From Limiplasma sp031549415 (GTDB taxonomy: Bacteria; Bacillota; Clostridia; Christensenellales; Aristaeellaceae): a stretch of DNA of 64,000 nt. The notes beneath the pieces are model-generated. The model was not told the DNA's origin and did no database searches. It worked only from the letters and a program-made list of their open reading frames with translations. Positions 25,704 to 34,472 of the stretch are shown here, one piece after another. How positions within the stretch are numbered: position 1 is the stretch's first letter; each line of letters begins with the position of its first letter. A program made the translations under genes and the position numbers. Location: the NCBI GenBank assembly GCA_031549415.1, contig JAVBPU010000026.1, positions 1-64,000 of the forward strand, read 5' to 3'.

Positions 25704-25785
25704 CCATTCTGACGGCGGCACGCCGTCAGGGAAGGGTTCAGGGCGAAGCCCTGAGCGGGATTTTAGGGGCGGCAGCCCCTACACC
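25704..25785. repeat. Mosaic of intergenic palindromic repeats
   Basis: Three modules in a row: CTGACGGCGGCACGCCGTCAG (25709-25729), TTCAGGGCGAAGCCCTGAGCG (25738-25758) and TTAGGGGCGGCAGCCCCT (25763-25780). The first recurs at 34476, the second and third at 6126-6167 and 22165-22326. The block ends 12 bp from the rubrerythrin stop. Confidence 0.8.
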
Positions 25786-25796
25786 ACGTCCCGCGT

Positions 25797-26336
25797 TTAG
25801 CCAAAATACCGCTTCAGCAGGCCGTCAAAGCCACGGCCATGGCGGGCCTCGTCCTTGCACATTTCATGGACGGTATCGTGGACCGCGTCCAGGTTCAGCT
25901 CTTTGGCCAGGGTGGCCAGCTCCTTTTTGCCGCTGGTGGCGCCCCATTCGGCTTCGGCGCGGAACTCCAGGTTTTTCTTGGTGCTGCCGGTCACCACTTC
26001 GCCCAGCAGTTCCGCAAAGCGGGCGGCATGGTCCGCTTCTTCCAGCGCATAGCGCTTAAAGGCTTCCGCCACTTCGGGGTAGCCTTCCCGGTCCGCCTGG
26101 CGGCTCATGGCCAGGTACATGCCCACCTCGGTGCACTCGCCGGTGAAGTTCATGCGCAGGCCCTCCACAATGCGGGGGTCCACATCCTTGGCAATGCCCA
26201 CCCGGTGCTCGTCCGCGTAGTTCTTTTCCCCAGCCATTTTCTCAAACTTTTCTTTGGGGGCCTTGCACTGGGGGCAGAACGCGGGAGCCTCGGGGCCTTC
26301 ATGTACATAACCGCAAACCTTGCAAATCCATTTCAT
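25797..26336 (-). CDS. Reverse rubrerythrin (peroxide reductase)
   Basis: This 179-residue protein has an N-terminal rubredoxin-type Fe(Cys)4 site (CKVCGY at 5-10 and CPQCKA at 21-26), followed by a diiron four-helix domain with ligands in GECTEVGMY, LEEADHAARFAE and CKDEARHGRGF. This domain order, opposite to classical rubrerythrin, defines the NADH-dependent peroxide reductases of clostridia, which protect anaerobes from H2O2 and oxygen. ATG 26336 has GAGGAGGAA. It follows thrC on the same strand behind a terminator, and no separate clear promoter was found. Confidence 0.94.
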   Translation of the reverse strand: MKWICKVCGYVHEGPEAPAFCPQCKAPKEKFEKMAGEKNYADEHRVGIAKDVDPRIVEGLRMNFTGECTEVGMYLAMSRQADREGYPEVAEAFKRYALEEADHAARFAELLGEVVTGSTKKNLEFRAEAEWGATSGKKELATLAKELNLDAVHDTVHEMCKDEARHGRGFDGLLKRYFG

Positions 26337-26363
26337 GTTGAGTTCCTCCTCTATACTTTTCAC

Positions 26364-26403
26364 GCAAAAGCAACCTTCGGACAAAGATATACCGAAGGCT
26401 GCC
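26364..26403 (-). terminator. Terminator between thrC and rubrerythrin
   Basis: A minus-strand stem GCAGCCTTCGG/CCGAAGGTTGC (26402-26392 with 26380-26370) is followed by TTTTG. Leakage through it may supply rubrerythrin mRNA. Confidence 0.75.
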
Positions 26404-26421
26404 GCAGGTGAAACCGATTTT

Positions 26422-27924
26422 TTACTTTTTGGCAGAAAATTCCGCCAGCAGGGCCTCTTCCATTTCATCCTTGCCGCAGACCCGCTGGTGGCGGACGGGC
26501 AGGCTTCGCAATTCCTCAATTTGCCGGGGCATGGGCACATGGGTCAGCTCTTGCAGGCGTTCCGCACAGGTGAAGGCATCCAGAGAGCCCACGGAGAGCT
26601 GGCCCCGCAGGGCGGCCAGCACTGATTCGGAGAACTTGTAGGGGCTGGCGGTGGACACCAGCACGGTGGGGGCCATGTCATGGGTCTGGGCTCGGTATTG
26701 GGCCAACACATGGCTGGCCACCGCGGTATGGGGGTCCAGCAGGTAGCCTTTGCGCTCAAAGACCGTGCGGATTTCTTCCGCCGTCATCACATCGTCCGCG
26801 TATCCGGCCCAGAAGGTGTTTTGCAGCTCGGCCAGCCGCTGGGCGCCGATGGAAAAGCTGCCGCACTCCTGCAACTGCCCCATCCAGGTTTTCACCAGTT
26901 TGGGGTCCCGGGCGGTGGCCTCGTAGAGCAGCCGTTCCAGGTTAGAGGAGATCAGGATGTCCATGCTGGGGGAGAGGGTCTGAAAGAAAGCCCGGTGGGT
27001 GTAATAGGTGCCGTCGGTAAAAAAGTCCGACAGCACGTTGTTGCGGTTGCTGGCGCAAATCAGCCGGCCGATGGGAAGCCCCATTTGTTTGGCGTAGTAC
27101 CCGGCCAGGATGTTGCCAAAGTTGCCGGTGGGCACCACAAAATTCACGTTCTGGCCCATGCGCAGCGCGCCGGAATTGACCAGGTCCGTATAGGCGCTGA
27201 AATAGTACACCACCTGCGGCGCCAGGCGGCCAAAATTGATGGAATTGGCGGAGGAGGGCAGCTTGCCCAGTTCCTTCATTTTGTCTCGGAAAGATGGGTC
27301 GGAAAAAAGCCGCTTCACCCCGGTCTGGGTGTCGTCAAAATTGCCCTGCACGCCGATGACGTGGGTATTTTGGCCGCCGGTGGTTACCATTTGCAGCTTT
27401 TGGATGCGGCTGACCCCGCCGTGGGGGTAAAACACGGTGCAGCTGACGCCGGGCACGTCTCTCAGGCCCTCCAAGGCCGCCTTGCCGGTGTCGCCGCTGG
27501 TGGCCACCAACACGCAAATCTCCCGGGTTTCTTCATTTTTTTGCGCCGCCAGGGTAACCAGGTGGGGCAGAAGCTTTAAGGCCATGTCCTTGAAGGCCAA
27601 GGTGGGGCCATGGAACAGCTCCAGCACGTGGGTTTGCTCGTCCAGGCGCGTCACCGGGGCGATGGCGGGGTCGTCAAAAGAGGAGGGGGTATAGGCGCTG
27701 CTGACGGCATCCTCGATTTCCGGGATGGAGTAGTCCTCCAAAAAACAACGCAAAATTCTGGAGGCCCGCTGCTGGTAGCTGTCTTGCTGAAAGGCGGTGA
27801 GGCGCTCCTGGGAGATGCGCGGGAACATGGAGGGCACAAAAAGACCGCCGTCGGCCGCCAGGCCCCAGAGGATGGCCTGGGAGGCGGTTACACAAGCGCC
27901 GCCGCGAGTAGAAAAAAAGGACAT
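26422..27924 (-). CDS. thrC: Threonine synthase
   Basis: This 500-residue PLP enzyme converts O-phosphohomoserine to threonine. The N-terminus MSFFSTRGG is typical. The PLP lysine lies in HGPTLAFKDMALKLLPHL (near 108), a phosphate-binding patch is VATSGDTGKAALEGL, and VPTGNFGNILAGYYAKQMGLPI follows. Length and motifs are those of the long bacterial/fungal type. ATG 27924 has GGGAGGAG. It is expressed from a promoter with a palindromic operator. It works after homoserine dehydrogenase; a homoserine kinase was not found here. Confidence 0.96.
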   Translation of the reverse strand: MSFFSTRGGACVTASQAILWGLAADGGLFVPSMFPRISQERLTAFQQDSYQQRASRILRCFLEDYSIPEIEDAVSSAYTPSSFDDPAIAPVTRLDEQTHVLELFHGPTLAFKDMALKLLPHLVTLAAQKNEETREICVLVATSGDTGKAALEGLRDVPGVSCTVFYPHGGVSRIQKLQMVTTGGQNTHVIGVQGNFDDTQTGVKRLFSDPSFRDKMKELGKLPSSANSINFGRLAPQVVYYFSAYTDLVNSGALRMGQNVNFVVPTGNFGNILAGYYAKQMGLPIGRLICASNRNNVLSDFFTDGTYYTHRAFFQTLSPSMDILISSNLERLLYEATARDPKLVKTWMGQLQECGSFSIGAQRLAELQNTFWAGYADDVMTAEEIRTVFERKGYLLDPHTAVASHVLAQYRAQTHDMAPTVLVSTASPYKFSESVLAALRGQLSVGSLDAFTCAERLQELTHVPMPRQIEELRSLPVRHQRVCGKDEMEEALLAEFSAKK

Positions 27925-27964
27925 AGGTTCCACTCCTCCCTGCTTAAAAGCAAAAGCAACCAAG

Positions 27965-28018
27965 AAAGCTGCCAAGGCTTGGCAGCTTTATGATACACGT
28001 TTTATAGGCCGATGTAAA
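27965..28018 (-). promoter_or_regulatory. thrC promoter with palindromic operator
   Basis: On the minus strand there is TTTACA (28018-28013), 17 bp, then TATCAT (27995-27990). Immediately downstream, covering the expected start site, is a perfect 11-bp inverted repeat with a 3-nt centre (27965-27989; arm AAAGCTGCCAA). Its place fits a repressor operator better than a terminator. Confidence 0.75.
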
Positions 28019-28127
28019 GGGCAGCCTGATCCTCCTTCTCACCCTGCACGCGATCCCTGCGGTTGCCTTCCTGGCCCAGGGCTAAAACCCACCACGGCCA
28101 GCATCGCATGAAAGAGCAGAACCGGGA

Positions 28128-28538
28128 TTAAATGACGTACTTTTGAATGAACGCGGGGAGATGGTCGGCGTCCTCGCTGATGGACAGGACAAAATCCACG
28201 CTGTGCTTTTCGCTGAGGTCTTCCAGCCGCTCAAACAACCAGGCGGTGGAGGACAGGTCCGCTTTGATGAGCTTGAGGAACGCATCAATGAAGATGAGCC
28301 CCACATCGAAGTTTTGCGCCACCGCGCCGCATAAAAATCCCATGAACATCTGGTCGCTTTCCAAATGGTATTCCCCTGCGTTGATAAAGCGCACTTCGTG
28401 GCGCAAGTCGAACATATACCGGTTGTCATCGTCAATGAAAACGATGTCGTGATGGCTTTCCTGGGTTGCCTGATTGGTCATGTCAATAAGCCGCTTGGTC
28501 TTACCCGAGCCTTTTTTGCCGGCAATCACCTGAATCAA
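28128..28538 (-). CDS. Small P-loop NTPase of unknown function
   Basis: This 136-residue protein has Walker A (IAGKKGSGKTKRL) at its very N-terminus, a candidate Walker B (VGLIFIDAFLKL, near 80-90), and VDFVLSISEDADHLPAF at the C-terminus. There is no clear helicase or kinase domain. The start is TTG 28538, chosen because AAGGAGGCG lies 7 nt upstream and the Walker motif needs this frame. It has its own promoter and a structured leader. It lies next to addB, whose own N-terminal Walker A is missing, but a functional link is only speculation. Confidence 0.7.
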   Translation of the reverse strand: MIQVIAGKKGSGKTKRLIDMTNQATQESHHDIVFIDDDNRYMFDLRHEVRFINAGEYHLESDQMFMGFLCGAVAQNFDVGLIFIDAFLKLIKADLSSTAWLFERLEDLSEKHSVDFVLSISEDADHLPAFIQKYVI

Positions 28539-28544
28539 TGGTAA

Positions 28545-28684
28545 CGCCTCCTTAACAATATTGATTTTTCGCGAGGGCCTGTGGCACGGGTACGCGCCGC
28601 CCACATCGGGGGATTCCCGGCGCCATTTGTCACGCACGAGCCACCATCCAAGGCTATTATACAGGATTTTACCAAGAATAGCAA
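28545..28684 (-). promoter_or_regulatory. Promoter and structured leader of the small P-loop gene
   Basis: On the minus strand there is TTGCTA (28684-28679), 17 bp, then TATAAT (28661-28656). The leader of about 110 nt can form nested stems: GTGGC with GCCAC outside and GCGCC with GGCGC inside, with CGGG/CCCG at the tip. It is compact enough to be a riboswitch or protein-binding leader, but I cannot name a class. Confidence 0.55.
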
Positions 28685-28755
28685 CCGCTTTACACCCGAT
28701 CCATGTAACTTTGCTGGAAAAAAGCAGGGAAGAAAAAGAGGAAGCAGGGAAACCG

Positions 28756-31700
28756 CTAGGGCGCGTCGGCAGCGTCCAGCTCCTGCCGCAGCCCCGCGAT
28801 GTCCATGGAGGCAATGGCGCGGACGGCCTCCGGGGTGGCCTCCGGGTCAAAGCCGCAAATGTTTTGAAAATCACAGCGCTCACAGGTCAGCGCGCCGCCG
28901 CTGTGGGTGGGGGTGATCTCCGTTTGGCCGCTGAGGATGCCGGAGGCCAGGCCTGTGGCCATGTCCCGGGCATGGCGAAGAAGCGCCTGCATCTGGGAAA
29001 GGTCCAGGGCATGGGCGGCGGGCTTTACGTGGCCGTCCTTGTCCAGCATTTTGGGCAGCGCCACGGGAAGCTCGCCCCCGTCCATGGCCGACAGGATTTC
29101 CACATCGGCCAGGGCGATGCCCCGCAGTTGCAGCAGTTTTCGCAGCTCTTCCTCCACCAGGGCCTTGGCGTCCGTTTCGCTTTCCACCAGGGGATTGGCC
29201 ACGTAGAAGTAGAAAGCCCCGGCGGGCAGGCTCCCCGGGAAGGCGCTGAGGCAAACGTCCAGGTACAACAGCAATTGCAGCTGCAGCCCCCACCAGGTGC
29301 GGGCGGCGTCCAGGTCCTGGCGGCTGCTTTTGTAGTCGATCACCCGCAGATAAGCGCCTTCCGGGGCATCATAGCGGTCAATGCGGTCGATCTTGCCCCG
29401 CAGCATCACCTGGCTGCCATCGGGCAGGACCAGCACGAGGGGCGGAAGGCCGTCCGGGTCGCCAAAGCCAAAGGCGGCCTCGGTTTTGAAAATGGAAAAA
29501 AGCCCGGCTTCCAAATGGCGGGTGACGGTGAGACTGGCCCGACGCAGGGTTTGCTGGGCGCGCTGGAAGGCGGCCTGGCTCATGGCCCCGTCCCCCATGG
29601 GCCCCTGCATCAGCTCGTCCAGCAGGGGGGCGGTGGCCTCGTCCGTCAGCGCTTGAACCTGCTCGTCGGAAAGGTGGGGGAAGGCAGGGTGGGCCTTGGC
29701 CAGCTGGGCAAAGCGGTTCAGCCCCGCGTGGTAGAAGTTGCCCGTATCCAGGGGCTCCACCTTCCATTCCTTCAGCACCTGGGGCCGCAACCCATATTGG
29801 ATGAAGTGCTGGAAGGGGCACTCCGCAAATTTCTCCAAGCGGCTGACGGAAAGCACCTGGTCTCCGAACAAGGCGCGGGCCTCCTGGGGGGCCAGGGGAG
29901 CGGCCTGGTTTTGAAACTGGGCGGCCCGCAGCAGGCGCAGGGCCTTTTCCGCGTTGACCGGGTCCGCCAGCAGCTGCTGCAACAGCGCCTGCCAGCGAGG
30001 GGGCAGGGCAGCCTCCCCGGCCCCGTCCGCATAGGCCCGAAGGCGCAGGGACAGCTCCGCCAGCGCCTGGGTGGGGGTGAGGGGAAGCTCCGCAAAAGGG
30101 ACAGGGCTTTGGGGCAGGTCCCCCAGGATGCGCTTTTGCAGCAGGGTGAGCAAAGACAGCGGCCGCAGGGCCACCCCCTCCGGGCTGGTTTTGGCGTAGC
30201 TTAAAAACAGAAGCTTGGAAGGCAGGGTCATGGCCTGCTTTAGGTCCAGCCGGGCCAGCAAGGTGCGGCTTTCGTCCGTCATGCCCAAAAACGTGCCGGT
30301 GGCTTCCTCGGCCTGGACCCGTTCCTCCTGGCTGAGCAGGCTGTCGATGGAGCGGGCCAGCACCCCGTCATGGAGGCCCAGAAGGAACACAACGTCCATG
30401 TCGCCGGAGAGGGAATGGCCCAGGGTCCCCACAGGCAGCATGTGGGAGCCGGGGGGCAGGGAGGCCAGGGACACCGCCCCAAAGCCGCATTCCAGCCGGT
30501 TGGCAATATGCTTGAGGGGCACCCTGGCGCCGCCCACCAGGGCGTAGAGCTGGTCCAGGATGGCCAGGAGGGTTTCCCAGACCTGGCTGTTTTGCCCCGC
30601 CCGCACCTGCAAGCCGCTGGCTAGCAGCCGTTCCTCTTCCTCCGCCAGGGTTTGGTAGGCGTTGGCGTCGTCAAGCAGCCCAATCACCGCCGCCAGAGAG
30701 GCGTGGGTATCCCGGGCGGCCACCAGGGCCTCCCGGGCCTTTTGCAGCGGCTCCATCAGCCGGAGCCGCAGCGCCTCACGGGCCAGGAGCTGGGAGGGAA
30801 CACCCTTGGTAAAAGGCTTGGTCCAGCGGGTTTTGTCAATGCCGTAGGAAAGGGCGTAATTTTGCAGCACACAGGCTTCCTCAAAGGAAAGAGGGGCATA
30901 GCCGCTTTTGAGCATGCCCAGCATGTCCTCCTTGCGGTAGCCGCCGGCCATGGCCCTAAGGGCGCAAAGCAGGTAACGCACCAGCCCGTGGGAGGTGGCG
31001 GGCAGCTTTTGGTCGGTATAGAAGGGCAAATCCCCGTCCCGCAGGGCGGCGCTCACCGCAAAGGCGTAGCCGCTTTGGTCCGGGTACAGCAGGGCCATGC
31101 GCTCCAGGGGGATGCCCTGCTCTTGCAGCCTGCGGATCTGCCGGGCCGCCATTGTGGCTTCCTCAAAGGGGCTTTGGTGCTGGGCCAAAAAGACGCAGTT
31201 TTGGGGTTGTTCAAGCAACGTGATAGGATGGGCGTACAGGGCCCGGTCCAGGTGCTGGATCGCGGGAGGGGCCGGTAGCGGCTTGCAGGGCAGGGGGACC
31301 ACCTGGGCGCTAAGGCCCTGGGCCTGTAGCAGTTCCAAAAAGCGGCCAATGCTGCGGCGGATGGGCAGGTACAGCTCGCCATCCGGGGCGTTTTCCCCGT
31401 CGCAGACCAGGGCCACGGTCAGGCTTTCGCAAAGGGGGGCCATGGCGGCCAGCAGGTGTTGCAGGGGCTGGGGCAACAGGTCAAACCCATAGACGAACAC
31501 ATGCTGCCCGGGAAGCAGTTCGCTTTTGGCCAGGCGGCCCGCCACATAGCGCATGCGGTCCTCCCCGTCGGTGAAGCGGTCTCCCAGCACCTTTTGGTAG
31601 GCCCCGTACACCAGGGCGATGTCCCGCAGCTTTTCGCCGCCCTCCTTTTGGGCGGCGGCGTACTCCGCCAAAGCCTCCGGGGTGAGGCCCCCCTGCTTCA

Positions 31701-32079
31701 TATCGGTGAGCAAGGTGGCCAGCTTTTGGGCAAAGCCCCGCCGATGCATCACGGAGGCGTAGTAGGAAAGCTGCTCCTCGCAGCGTTCCAGGGCTTGGCT
31801 GACGGCCATTTGCTGGCCCGGGCCGCCCAGGGGCTGCCGCCGGTCGCTGCCGGCGGCGGCCAGCACCCGCTCGCAAAGGCGGGAAGGCGACAGCACATCA
31901 ATGGTGAAAAAGCCTTGCAGATGCAGGCGGTCCAGCAGCTCCCGCTCCGCTTGCAGGGTGAACTGCTCCGGCACCAGCCACAGGCAATTCTTCTGCTGGC
32001 GGTGCAAAGCGCCAATGGCATCCACCACAGGCCCCAACAGCCGGTGGGCCCGGGCGGTCCAGATTTGGATGGAAGGCAT
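28756..32079 (-). CDS. addB: AddB, helicase-nuclease subunit, without Walker A
   Basis: This 1107-residue subunit of the AddAB (RecBCD-like) double-strand break repair complex contains LVPEQFTLQAERELL near the N-terminus. The Fe-S cysteines are intact: one in KFAECPFQHF near 743, and CERCDFQNICGF near 1065. The PD-(D/E)XK nuclease has GKIDRIDRYD and VIDYKSS (near 913). The N-terminal GRxGxGKT loop found in Bacillus AddB is absent; the aligned residues read WTARAHRLLG. ATG 32079 has AAAGGGGGTG. AddA is normally the next gene but is not in this window. The protein should still act as the 5'-strand nuclease and Fe-S scaffold. Confidence 0.9.
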   Translation of the reverse strand: MPSIQIWTARAHRLLGPVVDAIGALHRQQKNCLWLVPEQFTLQAERELLDRLHLQGFFTIDVLSPSRLCERVLAAAGSDRRQPLGGPGQQMAVSQALERCEEQLSYYASVMHRRGFAQKLATLLTDMKQGGLTPEALAEYAAAQKEGGEKLRDIALVYGAYQKVLGDRFTDGEDRMRYVAGRLAKSELLPGQHVFVYGFDLLPQPLQHLLAAMAPLCESLTVALVCDGENAPDGELYLPIRRSIGRFLELLQAQGLSAQVVPLPCKPLPAPPAIQHLDRALYAHPITLLEQPQNCVFLAQHQSPFEEATMAARQIRRLQEQGIPLERMALLYPDQSGYAFAVSAALRDGDLPFYTDQKLPATSHGLVRYLLCALRAMAGGYRKEDMLGMLKSGYAPLSFEEACVLQNYALSYGIDKTRWTKPFTKGVPSQLLAREALRLRLMEPLQKAREALVAARDTHASLAAVIGLLDDANAYQTLAEEEERLLASGLQVRAGQNSQVWETLLAILDQLYALVGGARVPLKHIANRLECGFGAVSLASLPPGSHMLPVGTLGHSLSGDMDVVFLLGLHDGVLARSIDSLLSQEERVQAEEATGTFLGMTDESRTLLARLDLKQAMTLPSKLLFLSYAKTSPEGVALRPLSLLTLLQKRILGDLPQSPVPFAELPLTPTQALAELSLRLRAYADGAGEAALPPRWQALLQQLLADPVNAEKALRLLRAAQFQNQAAPLAPQEARALFGDQVLSVSRLEKFAECPFQHFIQYGLRPQVLKEWKVEPLDTGNFYHAGLNRFAQLAKAHPAFPHLSDEQVQALTDEATAPLLDELMQGPMGDGAMSQAAFQRAQQTLRRASLTVTRHLEAGLFSIFKTEAAFGFGDPDGLPPLVLVLPDGSQVMLRGKIDRIDRYDAPEGAYLRVIDYKSSRQDLDAARTWWGLQLQLLLYLDVCLSAFPGSLPAGAFYFYVANPLVESETDAKALVEEELRKLLQLRGIALADVEILSAMDGGELPVALPKMLDKDGHVKPAAHALDLSQMQALLRHARDMATGLASGILSGQTEITPTHSGGALTCERCDFQNICGFDPEATPEAVRAIASMDIAGLRQELDAADAP

Positions 32080-32103
32080 GCCTGCACCCCCTTTGATGGC
32101 AAA

Positions 32104-32150
32104 TTGAAAAACGGCCGCTCTCATGATATCATAAGTACGCGAAAGCGCAA
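32104..32150. promoter_or_regulatory. Divergent mnmE and addB promoters sharing one -10 palindrome
   Basis: Plus strand: TTGAAA (32104-32109), 17 bp, TATCAT (32127-32132) for mnmE. Minus strand: TTGCGC (32150-32145), 16 bp, TATCAT (32128-32123) for addB. The two -10 elements overlap in the perfect palindrome ATGATATCAT (32123-32132). Confidence 0.65.
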
Positions 32151-32165
32151 GAAAGGAAGTTGCCT

Positions 32166-33521
32166 GTGGACTTTACGGATACCATTGTGGGCATCGCCAC
32201 CGCCATGGGCATGGGCGGCGTGGCCATCGTGCGGGTCAGCGGCCCGGAGGCCCTGGGGCTGTTTCAGCAGGTCTTTGTATCCCGTGCCTTTCAGCCGCCC
32301 TACGAAAGCCACCGGCTGATGATGGGGAAGCTGATGGACGGCGGACAACCCCTGGACCAGGTGATGGGGGTGGTGATGAAGGCCCCCCACAGCTACACCC
32401 GGGAGGATGTGTGCGAGCTTCACACCCATGGCGGCCCTGTGGCGGCGGCGCTGGCGGTGAAGCTGCTGGCGCGGCTGGGGGCGCGGCCTGCGGAGGCCGG
32501 GGAGTTCACCCGCCGGGCTTTTTTGAACGGGCGCATTGACCTGGCCCAGGCCGAAGCGGTGATGGGCGTGATTTCGGCCCAGTCCGCCGCGGCGCTGCGG
32601 GCGGAGGAGGCCCAGCTGATGGGCGGGCAAAGCCGCTTTGTGGCGGAGGCCCAGCAGGCGCTGCTGGCGCTGCTGGCAGGGCTGGAAGCCCACATCGACT
32701 ATCCGGAGGAGATTGGCGAGGAAGAAGCCCTGGCGGGTCTGCAAGAGGGCCTCTCCCATTTGATTGCAAAAATTGAAAGCGCCATCGACGAGCGCAGCGC
32801 CCGGATTTTGCGGGAAGGGCTGCGGGTGGCCCTGTGCGGGCGGCCCAACGCGGGAAAAAGCACCCTGTTCAACACCCTGCTGGGGGAGGAACGGGCCATT
32901 GTGACGGAGGTGCCCGGCACCACCCGGGACCTGCTTCATGGCACGTTTTTGCTGGACGGCCTCTGCGTGCATTTGACGGATACGGCGGGCCTTCGGGACA
33001 GCCAGGACCAGGTGGAGCGAATCGGGGTGGAGCGGGCCCGGCAAACCTTGGCCCAGGCGGACGCGGCCCTGCTGCTGGTGGACGCCTCCTGCCCCCTGGG
33101 GGAGGAAGAGCGGGAGATGTTGCGCATGCCCATGCCCTGCCCCTGCGCGGTGCTGCTGAGCAAGGAGGACAGGCAGAGCGTGGTGGAGGCGGCCGAGGTG
33201 GCCCCCTTGGCCGGAGACAGGCCCGTGCTGGCGGTGTCCGCCCAAACGGGCCAGGGGCTTGCGGCGGTGCGGGATTTTCTGCGGGCCCATGCCCAAGCGC
33301 CCCAGCAGCTGCTGCTGACCCATGAGCGGCACATGGCGGTGGCCCGGGAGGCGCTGCAGCGGCTTTCCGCCGCCAAAGAGGCGCTCACAGGCGGACAGCC
33401 CCTGGACTTTGCCGCCGTGGACCTGCATGACGCGCTGTATTTGCTGGGCCGCATCACCGGGGAAAGCGTGGATGAAAAGCTGCTGGACGATATTTTTTCA
33501 CGGTTCTGCGTGGGGAAATAA
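32166..33521 (+). CDS. mnmE: tRNA modification GTPase MnmE (TrmE)
   Basis: This 451-residue enzyme acts with MnmG to add aminomethyl groups to U34 of tRNA. It has an N-terminal folate-binding domain (DTIVGIATAMG...AIVRVSG), a helical domain, and a GTPase with G1 GRPNAGKST (near 225), G2/G3 GTTRD and DTAGLRD. The C-terminal catalytic Cys motif reads FCVGK (usually FCIGK). GTG 32166 was chosen because AAAGGAAG sits 6-7 nt upstream; the TTG at 32160 is too close to it. The 3' end overlaps the convergent radical SAM gene by 24 bp. Confidence 0.96.
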   Translation: MDFTDTIVGIATAMGMGGVAIVRVSGPEALGLFQQVFVSRAFQPPYESHRLMMGKLMDGGQPLDQVMGVVMKAPHSYTREDVCELHTHGGPVAAALAVKLLARLGARPAEAGEFTRRAFLNGRIDLAQAEAVMGVISAQSAAALRAEEAQLMGGQSRFVAEAQQALLALLAGLEAHIDYPEEIGEEEALAGLQEGLSHLIAKIESAIDERSARILREGLRVALCGRPNAGKSTLFNTLLGEERAIVTEVPGTTRDLLHGTFLLDGLCVHLTDTAGLRDSQDQVERIGVERARQTLAQADAALLLVDASCPLGEEEREMLRMPMPCPCAVLLSKEDRQSVVEAAEVAPLAGDRPVLAVSAQTGQGLAAVRDFLRAHAQAPQQLLLTHERHMAVAREALQRLSAAKEALTGGQPLDFAAVDLHDALYLLGRITGESVDEKLLDDIFSRFCVGK

Positions 33522-34400
33522 CCGGGTGCTTTCCGCGTCCAAAAACGCCGGGGTAAAGGCGCTGTCCGCAGCGTCTTTTTGTTGCAGATAGCCGGGCAGG
33601 CCCAGGGCCAGCATGTGCTCCTTGGCCCGGGCGTACTCCCGGGAAGTCAGGCGGCGGGCAAGGCCGGGGCGCTGGGTATCCGTCATGGGCGTGTATTGGC
33701 GCATCAGGCTCACCGGGGTGCCCGGGGGCAGGCGGGCGGCGATAGCGTCCAGAATGACCAGGCTTTCCTGCACCCGCAGGGGCAGCACCAAATGCCGCAC
33801 CAGGGTTCCCTTTTGCAGCAACCCCTCCCCGTCATACACAGGGCCGCCGGTCCCGGCGCACATGGCGGCAATGGCCGCCAGGGCGGTGTCAAAATAGTCC
33901 GGGGCCTGGGCCAAGTCCGCAGCGGTCTCGGCGGTGGCGTACTTGAAATCCGGCAGAAACACGTCCACCAGCCCCTGGGCGGACTCCACCATGGCCACGG
34001 TTTCGTAGCCGCTGCTGTTCCACACCACGGGGATGCCGGGTTTAGCCAGGGCCAGCGCTTCCAACACCGCCGGCGCGAAATGGGTGGGGTTCACCAGGTT
34101 CAGGTTGTGCACCCCCAGGGCTTCCACCCGGCGGAACAGCTCCGCCAGCTCCTTCACGGTGAGCACGCGGCCTTGCCTTTCATGGGAAATGGGCGCGTTT
34201 TGGCAGAACACGCAGCCCAGCGGGCAGCCGCTGAAAAAGATGGCCCCGCTGCCCCGGGTGCCGCTGAGGCAGGGCTCCTCCCAGAAGTGGGCGGCAGCCC
34301 GGGCCACCACCGGCAGCCAGCCCATGCGGCAGCGGCCCTGGCCCTGGGACTCCGTGCGGGTGGCCTGACAAAACCGGGGGCAGAGGGCGCAGACGGGCAT
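33498..34400 (-). CDS. PflX-like radical SAM protein (COG1313)
   Basis: This 300-residue radical SAM protein related to pyruvate-formate-lyase activases has an N-terminal Cys cluster (CALCPRFC...GQGRC), the PflX-type stretch AAAHFWEEPCLSGTRGSGAIFFSG, and the cluster motif CPLGCVFC (Cx3Cx2C). It then shows LNLVNPTHFAP and VVWNSSGYETV. ATG 34400 has AAGGTG upstream. Its glycyl-radical or other target is unknown, and no glycyl radical enzyme is nearby. It ends inside the last 24 bp of mnmE. Confidence 0.9.
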   Translation of the reverse strand: MPVCALCPRFCQATRTESQGQGRCRMGWLPVVARAAAHFWEEPCLSGTRGSGAIFFSGCPLGCVFCQNAPISHERQGRVLTVKELAELFRRVEALGVHNLNLVNPTHFAPAVLEALALAKPGIPVVWNSSGYETVAMVESAQGLVDVFLPDFKYATAETAADLAQAPDYFDTALAAIAAMCAGTGGPVYDGEGLLQKGTLVRHLVLPLRVQESLVILDAIAARLPPGTPVSLMRQYTPMTDTQRPGLARRLTSREYARAKEHMLALGLPGYLQQKDAADSAFTPAFLDAESTRLFPHAEP

Positions 34401-34472
34401 GGCGGGGCACCTTCTTTCTTGCGGCATTCGTTGGGTTGGCTTAGCATAGCACAACGCGGCAACAGGAACAAG

